In this document: positions 18,202 through 26,532 of the stretch, in pieces | Layout: each line of letters opens with the position of its first letter | Position numbering within the stretch: the stretch's first letter is position 1 | Source of the DNA: Candidatus Binataceae bacterium | GTDB taxonomy: Bacteria > Desulfobacterota > Binatia > Binatales > Binataceae | Length of the DNA stretch: 64,000 nucleotides | Direction: 5' to 3' | Assembly: GCA_035650475.1 (NCBI GenBank) | Contig: DASRHP010000014.1 | Coordinates: 35,044 to 99,043 of the forward strand | Notes under the pieces: generated by a model | The model's input: only the letters and a program-made list of their open reading frames with translations | Told to the model about the DNA's origin: nothing | The model's database searches: none | Position numbers and translations under genes: made by a program

Positions 18202-18490
18202 GTCCGCCGGCGATAGCGGGCTGGCCGAGCAGTGCGGCGAGCCGCGCCTGCTTCTGCTTCAGCCGCACTACCAGCACGCACGCCGATCACGTTCATCCTC
18301 GAGCGAGCGGGCACGGAAATTGAATCGAGCAAGCCACCGCGGCAGCGGCACAGGATCTTCCGTATGGCGCAGGAACCGGCGGAGGGCACGGTCAGTGGGA
18401 TTGGCCGGCCGCGCGCCGGCGGCCCCGCAGCGCCGCGTCCGTCGTCGGCCTTCTACCGTCCCGACTTTTTCAATAAGGTTTTCCCCTGAC

Positions 18491-18574
18491 GCGAGAGTGG
18501 CGGAACGGCAGACGCGCCGGACTTAGGATCCGGTGCCGCAAGGCATGGGGGTTCGAGTCCCCCCTCTCGCACCA
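18491..18574 (+). tRNA. tRNA-Leu (anticodon TAG)
   Basis: Acceptor GCGAGAG pairs with CTCTCGC at 18564-18570, discriminator A, encoded CCA at 18572-18574. The anticodon stem CCGGA/TCCGG encloses CTTAGGA, anticodon TAG (codon CUA). A long variable arm (TGCC-GCAA-GGCA) marks a class II tRNA and the T arm is GGGGG-TTCGAGT-CCCCC. All stems pair perfectly. Confidence 0.98.
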
Positions 18575-18636
18575 TCCGCCGCCGCGGCATTCACCTTGCC
18601 TAATCGAACGTTGACCACCGGGGCGGGCTGCGCGCG

Positions 18637-18897
18637 ATGTGGATAAGCACGCTGCGCCAGGCGCGGCGCGTCGCCGCCGCCGTCATCGGCTTTACCCTGA
18701 TCGCGGCCGGCGTCGTGATGCTGGTGACGCCGGGTCCGGGATGGCTCGCGATCTTCCTGGGCTTGAGCGTGCTCGGCGCAGAATTCGTTTGGGCGCGCCG
18801 CCTACTCAACCGGCTCAAGGAACAGGGAACCGAGCTGGGCAACAAGGTCCGCGGCCGAGCGGATTCCGCGGAGCGCCGCAAATCGCCTCCGCAGTGA
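18637..18897 (+). CDS. PGPGW-motif small transmembrane protein
   Basis: An 86-aa protein with a hydrophobic helix at about residues 13-30 followed directly by the signature PGPGW (residues 32-36) and a second hydrophobic stretch LAIFLGLSVLGAEFVWAR. This is the PF09656 family of putative two-helix inner-membrane proteins of unknown function. The C-terminal 30 residues are charged and cytoplasmic-looking. Located 62 bases after the tRNA; convergent with the lasso exporter. Confidence 0.88.
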   Translation: MWISTLRQARRVAAAVIGFTLIAAGVVMLVTPGPGWLAIFLGLSVLGAEFVWARRLLNRLKEQGTELGNKVRGRADSAERRKSPPQ

Positions 18898-18939
18898 GGA
18901 AATTGCCGCGCTCGACGCGCGTCGCGCCCGGCGCGCGGG

Positions 18940-20853
18940 TCAGGCGCGGCGCAACGCCACCTGGGGAGGCGGCGCGGCAAGCGGCGCCGGCGCGATCCCC
19001 TGGCTCAGGCACATCGCGTGCAATCGCCCGTGTTCGCGCGCGCACAGCTCGTCCCAGTTTCCCGACTCGGCCACCGCGCCGCCCTCGATGACGTAGATCA
19101 GACCCGCATAGCGCACGGCGGCGATGCGATGGGCGATCATCACGATCGTCGTCTCGCCGCGCAGCGCGTCGACGGTGGTAAGGATACGCTGCTCGGTATG
19201 CGCGTCGAGACTGTTGGTCGCCTCGTCAAGGATCAGCAGGCGCGGACGGCGCAGCAGCGCGCGCGCGAGCGCAAGCCGCTGGCGCTCGCCCTGCGAGATG
19301 GTCGCGCCGCGCTCGCCAATCGGGGTATCGAGCCCCTGCGGCAGGGCGTCAACGAAGGCGGCCGCCTCGGCTAGGGCGAGCGCCGCGCGCAACTCCGCCT
19401 CGCCCGCATCGGGCCGCGCCCACAACAGGTTGTCGCGCACGGTGCCGCGGAAGAGATGGGTGTCCTGGGCGACGTAGCCGACCTGCGCGCGCCACGCGCG
19501 GGCGCGCTCTTGGTCGAGCACCGCGCCGTCGATCGTCACTCGGCCGGCGGCAGGCACGAGCAGCCCGCACATCAGGTCGGCGATGGTGCTCTTGCCGGCG
19601 CCCGAGGTGCCGACCAACGCGACGAATTCGCCCGCCGGAACGACGAGATCGAGCTCACGTACGGCGGGCGGCTTGTCGGGCTGGTAGGAGAAAGAGACTC
19701 GCTCCAGGCGCAGCGCGCCTGCGAACTCGAGCGCCGCCGGCGGCGCGCCCGCCGGCTCGGCCTCGGCTGCGCATCGCGCGGTCAGCCCCATAACGTTTTC
19801 GAACGCGGGCATCGCCTGCACCAGCTCGCGGTACAGGTGATGGCAGAGCATCACGCTCGGGGTGACCCGCACAAACATCCCGAGCAGGAGGAGCACGGCG
19901 AACGGGGCAACCTCGAGCATGCGGAGCGCGACGTAAATCAAGACGGCGAGGATCGCCACCGAGCCGAGCTCGAACAGCGTGCCCACGGCCGTCCCTTGGC
20001 GCATGATCTCGACGCCGCTGCGCGCGACCTCAGCGCTGACGTTGGCGAAAGACTCGAAGTTGCGCTCCTGCGCGCTGTACATCCGCGCGGCCTTGAGGCC
20101 CTGGAGATGCTCGACGGCGGCGGCGTAGAGGTCGCGCGTGCGGCGGGAAAAATCGGCGCCCGCGTCATGGAGCAGCCGCGTGCGCCGACGCAACATCAGG
20201 ACCAGCAGAATTCCGCAGCCGACCACCAGCGCCGTCGTCGGCGCCGAGACCACCAGCGCGACCGCCAGGTAGAGCGCAAGCAGGAGCAGCCGCGAGACCA
20301 GCCCCAACAGTTGCGAACCTGCGACTTCCGCCCGTTCGACCTCGGCGGTCAGCGCATGGGTGAGGTCGGCCGAATGCAGCCGCGAAACGAACAGCCATCG
20401 CGCGTTCGCGATCGCATGGTACAGCCGGCGGCGGAGCAACAGTCCGAAGCTCTGCTGGATCGAGTAGAAGGTGACGTTCTGCCATTGGCCTAGCACAGCG
20501 CGCGCTCCGACCAGCCCCGCAAACACAATCAGCAGAACGAGCAGGCTCGGATGCAGGCCGAGGGCCTGGATGGCCCCCGCAATCGTGCGTTCGTAGCGGC
20601 CAAGCGAACCTTGGGCGCCAAGGTCAAGCCCCGCGACCTGCAATAGCGGGAGCAGCAGCGCAAGGCCGACACCCTCAGTCAGCGACAGCAGAAGCATCAG
20701 GGCGAGCGCGCCGGCGAGCCGGAGGCGTCCGACTTCGAGCAGCGTCCTGATATAGGCAACGAGGGTCTTTGTCACGAGGGATTCACGCTGCCTGACGGCC
20801 GAATCGGCGTGGTCAGCGTCGCGGAACCCGGGCAGGGAGCTGGCTGCCGTCAT
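18940..20853 (-). CDS. Lasso-peptide ABC exporter (LapD/McjD-like)
   Basis: A 637-aa half-transporter with an N-terminal six-helix membrane domain (about 30-330) and a C-terminal nucleotide-binding domain. Walker A is GTSGAGKST, the signature is ISQGERQRLALARALL (S-Q-G-E, a common exporter variant of LSGGQ), Walker B is RLLILDEATNSLD, and the H-loop is IAHRI. It would export the mature peptide and confer immunity. Its ATG overlaps the stop of a 34-aa ORF, which in turn overlaps the B2 stop, so it belongs to the leftward arm of the RiPP cluster. The homologous exporter in lasso clusters is the D protein. Confidence 0.92.
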   Translation of the reverse strand: MTAASSLPGFRDADHADSAVRQRESLVTKTLVAYIRTLLEVGRLRLAGALALMLLLSLTEGVGLALLLPLLQVAGLDLGAQGSLGRYERTIAGAIQALGLHPSLLVLLIVFAGLVGARAVLGQWQNVTFYSIQQSFGLLLRRRLYHAIANARWLFVSRLHSADLTHALTAEVERAEVAGSQLLGLVSRLLLLALYLAVALVVSAPTTALVVGCGILLVLMLRRRTRLLHDAGADFSRRTRDLYAAAVEHLQGLKAARMYSAQERNFESFANVSAEVARSGVEIMRQGTAVGTLFELGSVAILAVLIYVALRMLEVAPFAVLLLLGMFVRVTPSVMLCHHLYRELVQAMPAFENVMGLTARCAAEAEPAGAPPAALEFAGALRLERVSFSYQPDKPPAVRELDLVVPAGEFVALVGTSGAGKSTIADLMCGLLVPAAGRVTIDGAVLDQERARAWRAQVGYVAQDTHLFRGTVRDNLLWARPDAGEAELRAALALAEAAAFVDALPQGLDTPIGERGATISQGERQRLALARALLRRPRLLILDEATNSLDAHTEQRILTTVDALRGETTIVMIAHRIAAVRYAGLIYVIEGGAVAESGNWDELCAREHGRLHAMCLSQGIAPAPLAAPPPQVALRRA

Positions 20854-20954
20854 TCCAGCAATTCAGCGTATTTAGTTTCTCTTAGATAATCAATGCATGC
20901 ATAGCCGAGCCAAATCGAGTCATGCCTAAGCGCGACCTCCGCAGCAGCGCTCAT
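20850..20954 (-). CDS. 34-aa ORF coupled between B2 and the exporter, unknown
   Basis: ATG at 20954 shares its A with the B2 stop (TGATG) and its TGA overlaps the exporter ATG (ATGA). The peptide starts MSAAAEVALRHDSIWLGY and ends KYAELLE. It has no lasso-core features and no family I recognise. Its second half is AT-rich compared with the flanks, which could mean noncoding DNA holding a promoter. The two perfect junctions are the only argument for translation. Confidence 0.35.
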   Translation of the reverse strand: MSAAAEVALRHDSIWLGYACIDYLRETKYAELLE

Positions 20955-21406
20955 CACGGCCTTCCGGTCGAGGCCATCGGACGGTAGCGGTCGAGGTCGA
21001 AATCGCCGATCAGCACCTTGCCGTCGGGAGCGACCAACCATGCATGGGCCGCCATGTTGCGGGCGCCGTCCCTGGCGACGCCGATTCGCAGGTCGCACGC
21101 ATAACCCGCACGCAGCATCAGCGCCTCCGCCGCGAGCGCCTGCACAAGACAGTTGCCGCCGCCTGGAATCGCACGTCCGGCGGCCTCGACCGCCCAGATG
21201 ATGCGCTCGGCAGGGGGCCGTAAACAGGCAATATTCGATGGCGCCGCGCGCAGGCGCCGTTGACTGCCGACAAGGGCGCCGCGGGCGGTTCGCAGCGGCA
21301 TCAGCTTGACCATCACGCGGGCGGCGGCGACCGCCGTCGCCGCGCGCATCAATAGGCGGCGATCGGAGGAAGGGAGGCTAAGAAAGGTGGCGAGCCGGCG
21401 CCGCAT
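20954..21406 (-). CDS. Lasso peptide B2 protease (transglutaminase-like)
   Basis: A 150-aa protein of the lasso B2 family (PF13471), a transglutaminase-like cysteine protease that removes the leader peptide. The catalytic triad is visible: Cys in GGGNCLVQALAAEALMLRAG, His in MAAHAWLVAPDGKV and Asp in IGDFDLDRY. The N-terminus MRRRLATFLSLPSSDRRLLM is the usual B2 opening, which is why ATG 21406 is chosen over a TTG at 21463; no strong ribosome site supports either. B2 works together with B1 (23149). Confidence 0.92.
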   Translation of the reverse strand: MRRRLATFLSLPSSDRRLLMRAATAVAAARVMVKLMPLRTARGALVGSQRRLRAAPSNIACLRPPAERIIWAVEAAGRAIPGGGNCLVQALAAEALMLRAGYACDLRIGVARDGARNMAAHAWLVAPDGKVLIGDFDLDRYRPMASTGRP

Positions 21407-21497
21407 CACGTGCTCGATGATCTCCGATCGCCGATCGCCCGGCAAGCCACGCGCTGCCGCCAAAACGGAATCGGACCAACCATGATGCCGCCGCGCA

Positions 21498-22790
21498 TCA
21501 GCGTGCCCTGCGCTGCGTCACTGAATCCGCGCGCCAGAGCCCGCGCATGGCGGCGCTGCTCCCTTTCAGAGCAATCCGCAATGGACGCAGCAGGTAGTAC
21601 AACGGTGCCAGGGCGCGCGGCAGGCGTGCGAGTTCGCGATCGTCGGCGCCCGGGGTAAGCGCGCGGGCGGCGAGGTAGCGGATTCGCGCGCGAGGCTGTT
21701 CAATCATCCGCAGCGGAATCGACCATCGCTGATAAAGCCGTGGCCCGCGCGCATCCGGATCGGCCGCATGCGCGATGAAGGTGCGCGCGGCGCGAATTAC
21801 CGCGGGTTCGCTGCGCGCCTCCACAAGCGCTTCCTCGGGCACCTCAGCTTCGAGCAGGTCGTGAACGAGCACGACTCCCAGCAAAAGCATCCGGCGCGCC
21901 CCGACGCGCGCGGCGCGCTCGCGCAGCGGCTGCCAATCAACGGGCGCGGCGCGCATCAACTGCGCGACGTCGCATACGCCGCTTAGCGTTTCCCATCCGT
22001 GCCGGGCACCGTGCGCGCAGAGGTAGAGCAGATGATCGTCGGGGGCAAGCGTGCGCACGCCGCCGCCTTCCAATTCGACCGTTATCGCGCGCTGCCAAAG
22101 CTCGTCGCCGCCCAATGCCAGCGGAAAATATGGCTCGGCGAGCCGCCAATGGAGATCGATCGCCGCAAACGATCCCGGCTTCGCGAGCGAGGTTTCAAAG
22201 ACGCCACTTCGCCCGATTTCCCCGACTCCGTATCCAGCAGGCGCGACGTAGCCGTCGGCGGTCAGGAGCCTGACCGCCTCGGCCGCCTGGTCCTCGCGCA
22301 CCAGAAGGTCCAAATCGATAAACTGCCGGAGATTGGAGCTGCCATAAGCATGGACGGCCAGTGCGGGCCCCTTGAACGCGAGCGCCCGGATGCCGGCCGT
22401 CGCCATCAGCGCGTTGACGCGGACCAGCTCGCGCGCCAACGACGCGTTGCGCAGGGCATTGGCCTGGAACTGCCGGCGCATCGGCTGAATCGCCTCAGCC
22501 GCCGCTACCCCGTCGAGCGTCTGGCTCAGGCTCTTGTACACGAGCGGCAGGATCGCGTGGCGCGAGGCAAACGCCGCAAGCGCGAGCCAGTCGATTGCCC
22601 CGCCGCCAAGGAGCTCCCGCGCTCGGGCCGCGCGATGTCCCGTCACGGCCAGCGCCGCACAACAGAGCGCTAGCTCCGCCTCGCGCCCGGGGCCAATCGC
22701 ATGGGATGACCGACGAGCCTGAACTTCGCTCGGCGCATCCAAGCTGCGCGTCCTTGCGGTCAGTTCCGTGTCGTTCGCGACAGCAGGCAC
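21498..22790 (-). CDS. Nucleotidyltransferase-family protein of the RiPP cluster
   Basis: A 430-aa protein of the NTP_transf_5 type (PF14907), common in lasso clusters of proteobacteria and relatives. The core motif is ALAFKGPALAVHAYGSSNLR then QFIDLDLLVRED, giving the KG...D-x-D-L-L-V pattern of a nucleotidyltransferase active site. In characterised relatives such proteins are associated with peptide tailoring, but the modification here is unknown. GTG start at 22790 with AGAGG upstream. First gene of the leftward arm. Confidence 0.85.
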   Translation of the reverse strand: MPAVANDTELTARTRSLDAPSEVQARRSSHAIGPGREAELALCCAALAVTGHRAARARELLGGGAIDWLALAAFASRHAILPLVYKSLSQTLDGVAAAEAIQPMRRQFQANALRNASLARELVRVNALMATAGIRALAFKGPALAVHAYGSSNLRQFIDLDLLVREDQAAEAVRLLTADGYVAPAGYGVGEIGRSGVFETSLAKPGSFAAIDLHWRLAEPYFPLALGGDELWQRAITVELEGGGVRTLAPDDHLLYLCAHGARHGWETLSGVCDVAQLMRAAPVDWQPLRERAARVGARRMLLLGVVLVHDLLEAEVPEEALVEARSEPAVIRAARTFIAHAADPDARGPRLYQRWSIPLRMIEQPRARIRYLAARALTPGADDRELARLPRALAPLYYLLRPLRIALKGSSAAMRGLWRADSVTQRRAR

Positions 22791-23148
22791 ATCGCGCCTC
22801 TTTGCCCATTGTGCCTGAAACTCTGCTCCAAAGCTTGCGCTGACGGATCAGGAGCGCCGATTCGGCGATGCGAAACGGGATTCAGGCATCTAGACAGCGA
22901 AAGCATAAGTCGGCACACTCAGCCGTTAGATGCCGAGTCTAGCGAAGGACCGGAAGGAGAGCTCGAAGGGGGACCGAGAAGTCGGAAGTCGAGAATTTGG
23001 CGTTCAGTTTAGCTCAAAACCGTCAATTTGACTAAACGTGTTCTATACGATATTAAGATAACGGATACTCCTCGTCACCTCTAAGTGCTCGGCGCAACCG
23101 CGGGAGGAGTCAGGAGCTCGGAGGCCGATTAACACCGGCTTAGACGCA
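22791..23148 (+). other. Divergent intergenic region of the lasso cluster
   Basis: About 358 bp with no convincing gene. It is clearly less GC-rich than the rest, especially 22985-23065. It holds the rightward promoter annotated separately, and GTTTAG (23007-region) paired with CTAAAC (23032-region), an inverted repeat that overlaps the -35 box and could be an operator. I could not find a convincing leftward promoter. Confidence 0.5.
23028..23056 (+). promoter_or_regulatory. Sigma-70-like promoter of the B1-C-A-kinase arm
   Basis: TTGACT (23028-23033), exactly 17 bp, then TATTAA (23051-23056). It lies in the AT-rich patch and would give a leader of roughly 85 bases before the GTG of B1. Confidence 0.5.
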
Positions 23149-23436
23149 GTGAGCACAGGCAACCACACTATCCGCGCGCGGTTATCTGCCGACGTGATGA
23201 GCGAGCGCTTCGGCGACGAGATCGTATTGCTCAACCTTAAGACCAACCGCTTTTTTTCGCTCAATCGCACCGGCGCCAGACTCTGGGAACTGCTGGCGGC
23301 GGGGGAGCGGCTCGAGGCAATCGAAGAGCAGCTCTGCCGAGAATTCGAAGTTGACCGGGCGCAAGTCACGGTGGAGGTCGAGCGGATGGTGGCCTCGCTC
23401 AACAAAGAGCAGCTATTGGAGCTGGAGGAAGGCTGA
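23149..23436 (+). CDS. Lasso B1 protein (PqqD-like RiPP recognition element)
   Basis: A 95-aa PqqD-fold protein that binds the precursor leader and brings it to B2. Family blocks: LSADVMSERFGDEIVLLNLK, FFSLNRTGARLWELLAAG and the C-terminal helix EVERMVASLNKEQLLELEE. GTG start. The cyclase gene starts six bases after its stop, so the two are co-translated. Confidence 0.93.
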   Translation: MSTGNHTIRARLSADVMSERFGDEIVLLNLKTNRFFSLNRTGARLWELLAAGERLEAIEEQLCREFEVDRAQVTVEVERMVASLNKEQLLELEEG

Positions 23437-23441
23437 CGCCG

Positions 23442-25355
23442 ATGGCAGTAAGGGCAGCCGCGCTCCGACCGGAGTTGAAAGAGCATGGGTGGCCGCGATG
23501 GGTCGCGGCGCTCAGCCGCGGCATCGCCAGCGAGGTTCCGGGCCATCGGCGGATGGCCTTGGGTCCCGCGCGCGCCGAACGACGGCTCAACCTGTTTTGC
23601 CAGCTCGGAGAACCCGAACCGCTGGTCGCGGCCACGGGCAGCTGCGCCGTTGTGCTGGAAGGCTTCCTTTACAACGGGGCCGACCTCGCTGGCGAACTCG
23701 GCACCGACGAGGCCGACGATGCCGAGACTATACTGCGGGCATATGAACGCTGGGGCGAAGACCTGCTTAACAGGCTACGCGGGATCTTCGCCCTCGTGGT
23801 CTGGGATGCGAGTCGCGACCTGCTGTTGTGCGCGCGCGACGCGATGGGCAATCATCCGTTGTTCTTCTCCAGCGGCGCAGGCGACCTGATCGTTTCGACC
23901 TCGCTCGAAGCCGTGGTGCGCCATCCGTCTGTCTCCCGGGCGATTAATCGAGCTGCGGTCACCAGCTATTTCCTGGATTTCTTCCCCAAGCTCGGGGAGA
24001 CCTTTTACGCCGAGGCGGAAAGGGTTCCGCCTGGACACGCCCTCGCAGTGAGCCGCGGAGAGCGGCGGGTTTATCGTTATTGGAATCCGCAAGCGCCAAA
24101 GCTCGGCTCAGGCTGGGTGACCGAAGACGAGGTCGAGCGGTTCAACGAGCTATTGTCGCGTGCGGTCGAGCGGTCTTTGGAGTTCGGCCCGTTGGGAATT
24201 TATCTCAGCGGCGGACTTGATTCCGTCAGTATCGCCGCCGTCGCCACCGACCTCAGCCGCGAGCGCGGGGTTCCGGCGCCGCGTGCTCTTTCGCTGATTT
24301 TTTCGACCCCTGAAGCGAATGAAGAGCGGGTGCAAAAGGCGGTGGGAGAACGGCTCGGCCTGGAGCATGACCTCGTGCCTTTCAGCGTCGCGGTCGGATC
24401 GCGGGGGATTTTGGGACCGGCCGTCGAGATGAGCGCGCACTCACCTCATCCGCTGCAGAACTACCTGCTGAGCGCGTACAACTATCTCGCGAGTCTGGGC
24501 CAACAGAACGGATGCCGGGCGATCCTGACTGGCACCGGTGGCGACGAGTGGCTGGGCGTCTCGCCCTTTCTGGCCGCTGATCTGATCGGCTCATTGGATG
24601 TTGTCGGGCTTTACCGTTTGTGGAATCAAACCCGTCGTTCGTTCAGGGTTGGACAGTGCGCCTATGCATTCCGCCTGCTGTGGAGCTTCGGGCTGCGCAC
24701 CCTGCTGCGCGACACGACGCTGCGGACGCTCGAGCGGCGCAGTCCGTCAACTTTCGCTCGGATCAAGCGGAATCGGTTACGCAGGTTATTGCAGCCTTGG
24801 CAAAGGGTCGATGCGGAACTGTGGAGCAGCGTCAGCTCGCGCGTCGAGGCGGTGGAAACCGATCGGATCAGGGGGCTCGCCGAATGCGGAACCTATTTTG
24901 CGGAGGTGCACCGCGCGCTCGACCATCCGCTGGTCTCGTGGGAGATGGAAGAGTTGTTCGAAAACGGCAAGCGCTTGGGCCTGAGGTTTCTGCACCCCTA
25001 TTTTGACCGCGACCTGGTCGAGCTGCTCTACCGCACGCCCCCCGCGCTGCTCAACCGTGGCGGACTGACCAAGGGTCTGGTGCGCCAGACGGTAGCCAAG
25101 CGGTTTCCTGGCCTTGGTTTCGACCAGCAAAAGAAGGTGCAGCTCACAAAGTTTTTTCCGTCGGTGATACGCGCCGAGGGGGCCGAGGTATGGAAGAGAT
25201 TAGGTGGCGCAAAGGCCCTCATCGCCCTAGGGCTCGCCGAGCCGCAGCAGGTTGACTCTTGGGTGAGTACCGTGTTCCAGTCCGACCATCATCCAAAGGC
25301 CTTTCGGGTGTGGCAAATGATGAGTATGGAGTCGTGGCTAAGGGCGCGATTGTAG
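23442..25355 (+). CDS. Lasso cyclase C (asparagine synthetase-like)
   Basis: A 637-aa asparagine-synthetase B homologue that adenylates the ring Asp/Glu side chain and closes the macrolactam. The PP-loop is YLSGGLDSVSIAAV (about residue 250) and LTGTGGDEWLGVSP is the second ATP-site block. The N-terminal glutaminase-like domain is present (LEGFLYNGADLAGEL, DPL-type FALVVWDASRDLLLCARD) but the protein begins MAVRAAALRP with no N-terminal Cys, so glutamine hydrolysis is lost, as expected of lasso cyclases and not of true AsnB. The cluster context settles the assignment. Confidence 0.92.
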   Translation: MAVRAAALRPELKEHGWPRWVAALSRGIASEVPGHRRMALGPARAERRLNLFCQLGEPEPLVAATGSCAVVLEGFLYNGADLAGELGTDEADDAETILRAYERWGEDLLNRLRGIFALVVWDASRDLLLCARDAMGNHPLFFSSGAGDLIVSTSLEAVVRHPSVSRAINRAAVTSYFLDFFPKLGETFYAEAERVPPGHALAVSRGERRVYRYWNPQAPKLGSGWVTEDEVERFNELLSRAVERSLEFGPLGIYLSGGLDSVSIAAVATDLSRERGVPAPRALSLIFSTPEANEERVQKAVGERLGLEHDLVPFSVAVGSRGILGPAVEMSAHSPHPLQNYLLSAYNYLASLGQQNGCRAILTGTGGDEWLGVSPFLAADLIGSLDVVGLYRLWNQTRRSFRVGQCAYAFRLLWSFGLRTLLRDTTLRTLERRSPSTFARIKRNRLRRLLQPWQRVDAELWSSVSSRVEAVETDRIRGLAECGTYFAEVHRALDHPLVSWEMEELFENGKRLGLRFLHPYFDRDLVELLYRTPPALLNRGGLTKGLVRQTVAKRFPGLGFDQQKKVQLTKFFPSVIRAEGAEVWKRLGGAKALIALGLAEPQQVDSWVSTVFQSDHHPKAFRVWQMMSMESWLRARL

Positions 25356-25398
25356 CGGCGGATTTCGGATTTTGATCCAGATGGGTAAGGAGCTACTT

Positions 25399-25584
25399 AT
25401 GGCAAAGGGTCAAGGCAGAGGGTCGGGAGCCACACAGGCCGAGGCTGAGAAACAGCCTTGGCAGAAGATGGAACTGACCTACGTCGGCGATGCGGCCGAG
25501 CTGATCCAGGGTGGTGGAGGCAAGCTCAGTATTCAGGCTGATGATACCGGAGATGCTCCCCGCAAGCCGAAGGGGCTGGGCTAA
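25399..25584 (+). CDS. Lasso-type RiPP precursor peptide A
   Basis: A 61-aa peptide, ATG 25399 preceded by AAGGAG at 7 bases. The leader region has PWQKMELTYVGDAAELIQ, which aligns with the lasso leader motif YxxPxLxxxGxxxxLT: W21 for Tyr, M24 for Pro, G30 kept, and Ile36 in place of the usual penultimate Thr. Then comes GGGGKLSIQADD (38-49) and a tail TGDAPRKPKGLG. A macrolactam of the standard size is possible from Gly40 to Asp48 (9 residues) or Gly41 to Asp48 or Asp49 (8 or 9). It is placed between cyclase and kinase, as precursors often are. The exact core start is not certain. Confidence 0.85.
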   Translation: MAKGQGRGSGATQAEAEKQPWQKMELTYVGDAAELIQGGGGKLSIQADDTGDAPRKPKGLG

Positions 25585-25602
25585 GGCTGCCTGAGGGCTT
25601 TC

Positions 25603-26487
25603 ATGCCCCCCGGACCAGCGTTTATCGCGCGGCGAGTGGAGTTTGCAATCGCCGCAGCGACGCCTGTCCGCGCACGCCCGCCCGACAGCGCCGCCGTCGA
25701 GGTCTGGCGCGACGTGCGCGGAATCGCGTGCGCCTTCAGCTACACCGCCGGCGGCTACGCCTGGATGGAGATGCCGGGCGCGGCCACGTTCCGCTTCGAT
25801 GCGCGCCGCCTGAGCGTGACCGCGTATCCGGAACCGGGCGTCCAGTGCGGGCTCGTCGAAGCGGCCTATCGCCACGCCGCGCTGCCGGTGGCGCTGCATT
25901 ACTTCGGAGCCGAAGTTCTGCACGCAAGCGCGATCCGCGCGTCCACCGGCGTGGTCGTGTTCTGCGCGGTTTCCGAAACCGGCAAATCAACGATGGCGGC
26001 GGCCTTCGGCGCGCGCGGCTATCCGCTATGGGCCGACGACGCGGTCGCGATCGAGGCCGAGGATGGCGCGCCGAACAAAACGATCAGGCTGCCGTTCGAC
26101 CTGCGGTTGCGCGCGGCCTCGGCGGCTCATCTGGGTCGCGCGCCGGCGCGCGCCGGCGCCGCGCATGAGTTCGCCACCAGCCCGCTGGCGGCGCTGTGCG
26201 TTCTGGAACGCGCGGAGCCGGTGCGAGGCGACGTGAGCGTCGAGCGGCTTTCCGCGGGCCGCGCGCTCGCCGCGTTGCTCCCGCATGCCTTCTCTTTCAG
26301 CCTTAAGGACGAGGCGCGCAAGCGCCTCACGCTGCGCCGCTACCTTCATCTGGCCGCGCGCACACCCGTCTTCCGCGTCGCGTTCGCGGCGGGATTCGAG
26401 CGGCTGCCCGCGGTGCTCGACGCAATCGAGCAAACCGTCGCCGGCTTCGCGCCCGACGAATCCGCGCGCGAAGCCGCCGCCCTCTGA
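25603..26487 (+). CDS. HPr-kinase-like protein of the RiPP cluster
   Basis: A 294-aa protein related to the C-terminal domain of HPr kinase. VVVFCAVSETGKSTMAAAFG corresponds to the P-loop, with Ala in place of its first Gly (A-VSET-GKS), and YPLWADDAVAIE supplies the acidic pair. Homologues in lasso clusters (paeninodin type) phosphorylate a C-terminal Ser of the precursor. Here the precursor ends KGLG with no Ser; its only core-region Ser is Ser44 and Thr50 the only Thr, so the acceptor is unclear. ATG follows GAGGG, 18 bases after the precursor stop. Confidence 0.85.
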   Translation: MPPGPAFIARRVEFAIAAATPVRARPPDSAAVEVWRDVRGIACAFSYTAGGYAWMEMPGAATFRFDARRLSVTAYPEPGVQCGLVEAAYRHAALPVALHYFGAEVLHASAIRASTGVVVFCAVSETGKSTMAAAFGARGYPLWADDAVAIEAEDGAPNKTIRLPFDLRLRAASAAHLGRAPARAGAAHEFATSPLAALCVLERAEPVRGDVSVERLSAGRALAALLPHAFSFSLKDEARKRLTLRRYLHLAARTPVFRVAFAAGFERLPAVLDAIEQTVAGFAPDESAREAAAL

Positions 26488-26532
26488 GATTCCGGACCAA
26501 TACAAGGGGACCTGCCCGCCGTTCGGCGAGCG

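Noticed and set aside
18232..18489. 85-codon ORF ending just before tRNA-Leu
   Set aside because: No ribosome site near the internal ATG at 18364 and no recognised family; more likely tRNA promoter region. A small peptide cannot be excluded.
23149..25355. B1 and C as a second pqqD and a true asparagine synthetase
   Set aside because: No PqqE partner beside this PqqD-like gene, the synthetase lacks the N-terminal Cys, and B2, exporter and precursor are adjacent.
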